This document shows, piece by piece, positions 63,688-64,000 of a stretch of DNA of 64,000 nucleotides (the stretch's first letter is position 1; each line of letters begins with the position of its first letter). The stretch covers positions 682,001 to 746,000 of the forward strand of contig JBBCHM010000001.1 of assembly GCA_037200045.1 (NCBI GenBank), written 5' to 3'. Source of the DNA: Rhizomicrobium sp. Lineage in GTDB: Bacteria > Pseudomonadota > Alphaproteobacteria > Micropepsales > Micropepsaceae. The translations under genes and the position numbers were made by a program. The notes beneath the pieces are model-generated. The model worked only from the letters and a program-made list of their open reading frames with translations. It ran no database searches and was not told the origin of the DNA.

Positions 63688-64000
63688 CTACGGGGAAAGA
63701 TGGCTGAGCGGCGGCCGACGCTCGGCCGGGAAATCGAAATCAGTTTGGCATGCTGCTCCAATTCTTGAGACAATGGCGAGCAGAGTTAGGTTCAGGCGGC
63801 GCGCTGTACCAGCCGTCTCTCCGCAAAATGCCCCGCTTCTCCGGACCTCGCGAACGCCGCCCCTGACGCCGCGCATCGTGCCGAAATAATGGTCGAAGGA
63901 GCGGTTCTCCTGCGTGAGGATGACGACATGGCCGACATCCTTCAACGTGCCCGTCCGGCGATCGGCGGGGATCTTCAGGGCGCGGGCGATGGCGGGGGTG
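63688..64000 (-). pseudogene. N-terminal fragment of a phospholipase C/acid phosphatase family protein
   Basis: The frame enters from beyond the window end and reads IARALKIPADRRTGTLKDVGHVVILTQENRSFDHYFGTMRGVRG, the start of the phosphoesterase (PlcN/AcpA) family, including the metal-binding ENRSFDHYFG. After GVRG the expected GDR block is replaced by unrelated sequence and the frame ends at 63688, so the gene is broken at about 63860. The true start lies outside the window. Confidence 0.75.

Overview
The window reads as a high-GC alphaproteobacterial chromosome. Supporting signs are STN-type and classical TonB-dependent receptors, a NodT-type outer membrane factor, TetR/RND gene sets, overlapping ATGA gene junctions, and a tRNA-His with A73 and no encoded G-1, a trait known from a clade of Alphaproteobacteria. 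A relative of Caulobacterales, Rhizomicrobium or Micropepsales is plausible, but the sequence does not fix the genus.

Left chromosomal part (1-29993): a FecI/FecR/STN-receptor signalling unit followed by a frameshifted S9 peptidase; an old yellow enzyme with a flavin reductase; an SDR next to a 937-residue fusion of an APC-type permease and a flavin-containing monooxygenase, divergent from a TetR gene with a perfect 19-bp palindrome; an MFS gene; a second TetR, a TonB receptor and a class III aminotransferase; a peptide ABC transporter (two binding proteins, fused twin ATPase, two permeases); another binding protein; an AsmA protein; and tRNA-His.

Middle (29986-52746): an integrative element at the 3' end of tRNA-His. 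A 43-bp exact direct repeat marks both ends, and a large serine recombinase with a DUF2924 partner lies at the left end. A decayed defence region follows: a drmA tail, drmB, a NERD/SF1 helicase split by an IS, vsr with its tail replaced by an IS, and the start of another gene cut by an IS. Three nearly identical IS5-family copies, two IS630-family copies, one IS427-like copy and a remnant of the latter lie here.

The most interesting locus is 41480-50469. It encodes a dedicated type I exporter (HlyD/CvaA-like adaptor plus a C39-peptidase ABC transporter), a Fic protein, a Stf0-type sulfotransferase, and three proteins that start with the same 15-residue double-glycine leader. Two of them share a mature N-terminus with a TonB-box-like ETVTV stretch and a glycine-rich linker, then a JAB/JAMM-like domain (E, HxH, D). 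Each of these two is followed directly by a small Sec-exported protein with a conserved two-cysteine pattern, a candidate immunity protein. I read it as a possible protein-bacteriocin (polymorphic-toxin-like) system; the function is inference. A secreted two-domain aspartic protease closes the island.

Right chromosomal part (52704-64000): a second copy of the roughly 390-bp sequence that follows tRNA-His, probably left by an earlier element at the same site; gene fragments (SLBB export protein, wecB); a complete TetR-controlled RND tripartite efflux set with three operator-like repeats of the form AGTGACG-N12-CGTCACT; then truncated MFS, lactonase and phosphoesterase genes around an intact mannonate dehydratase-like gene.
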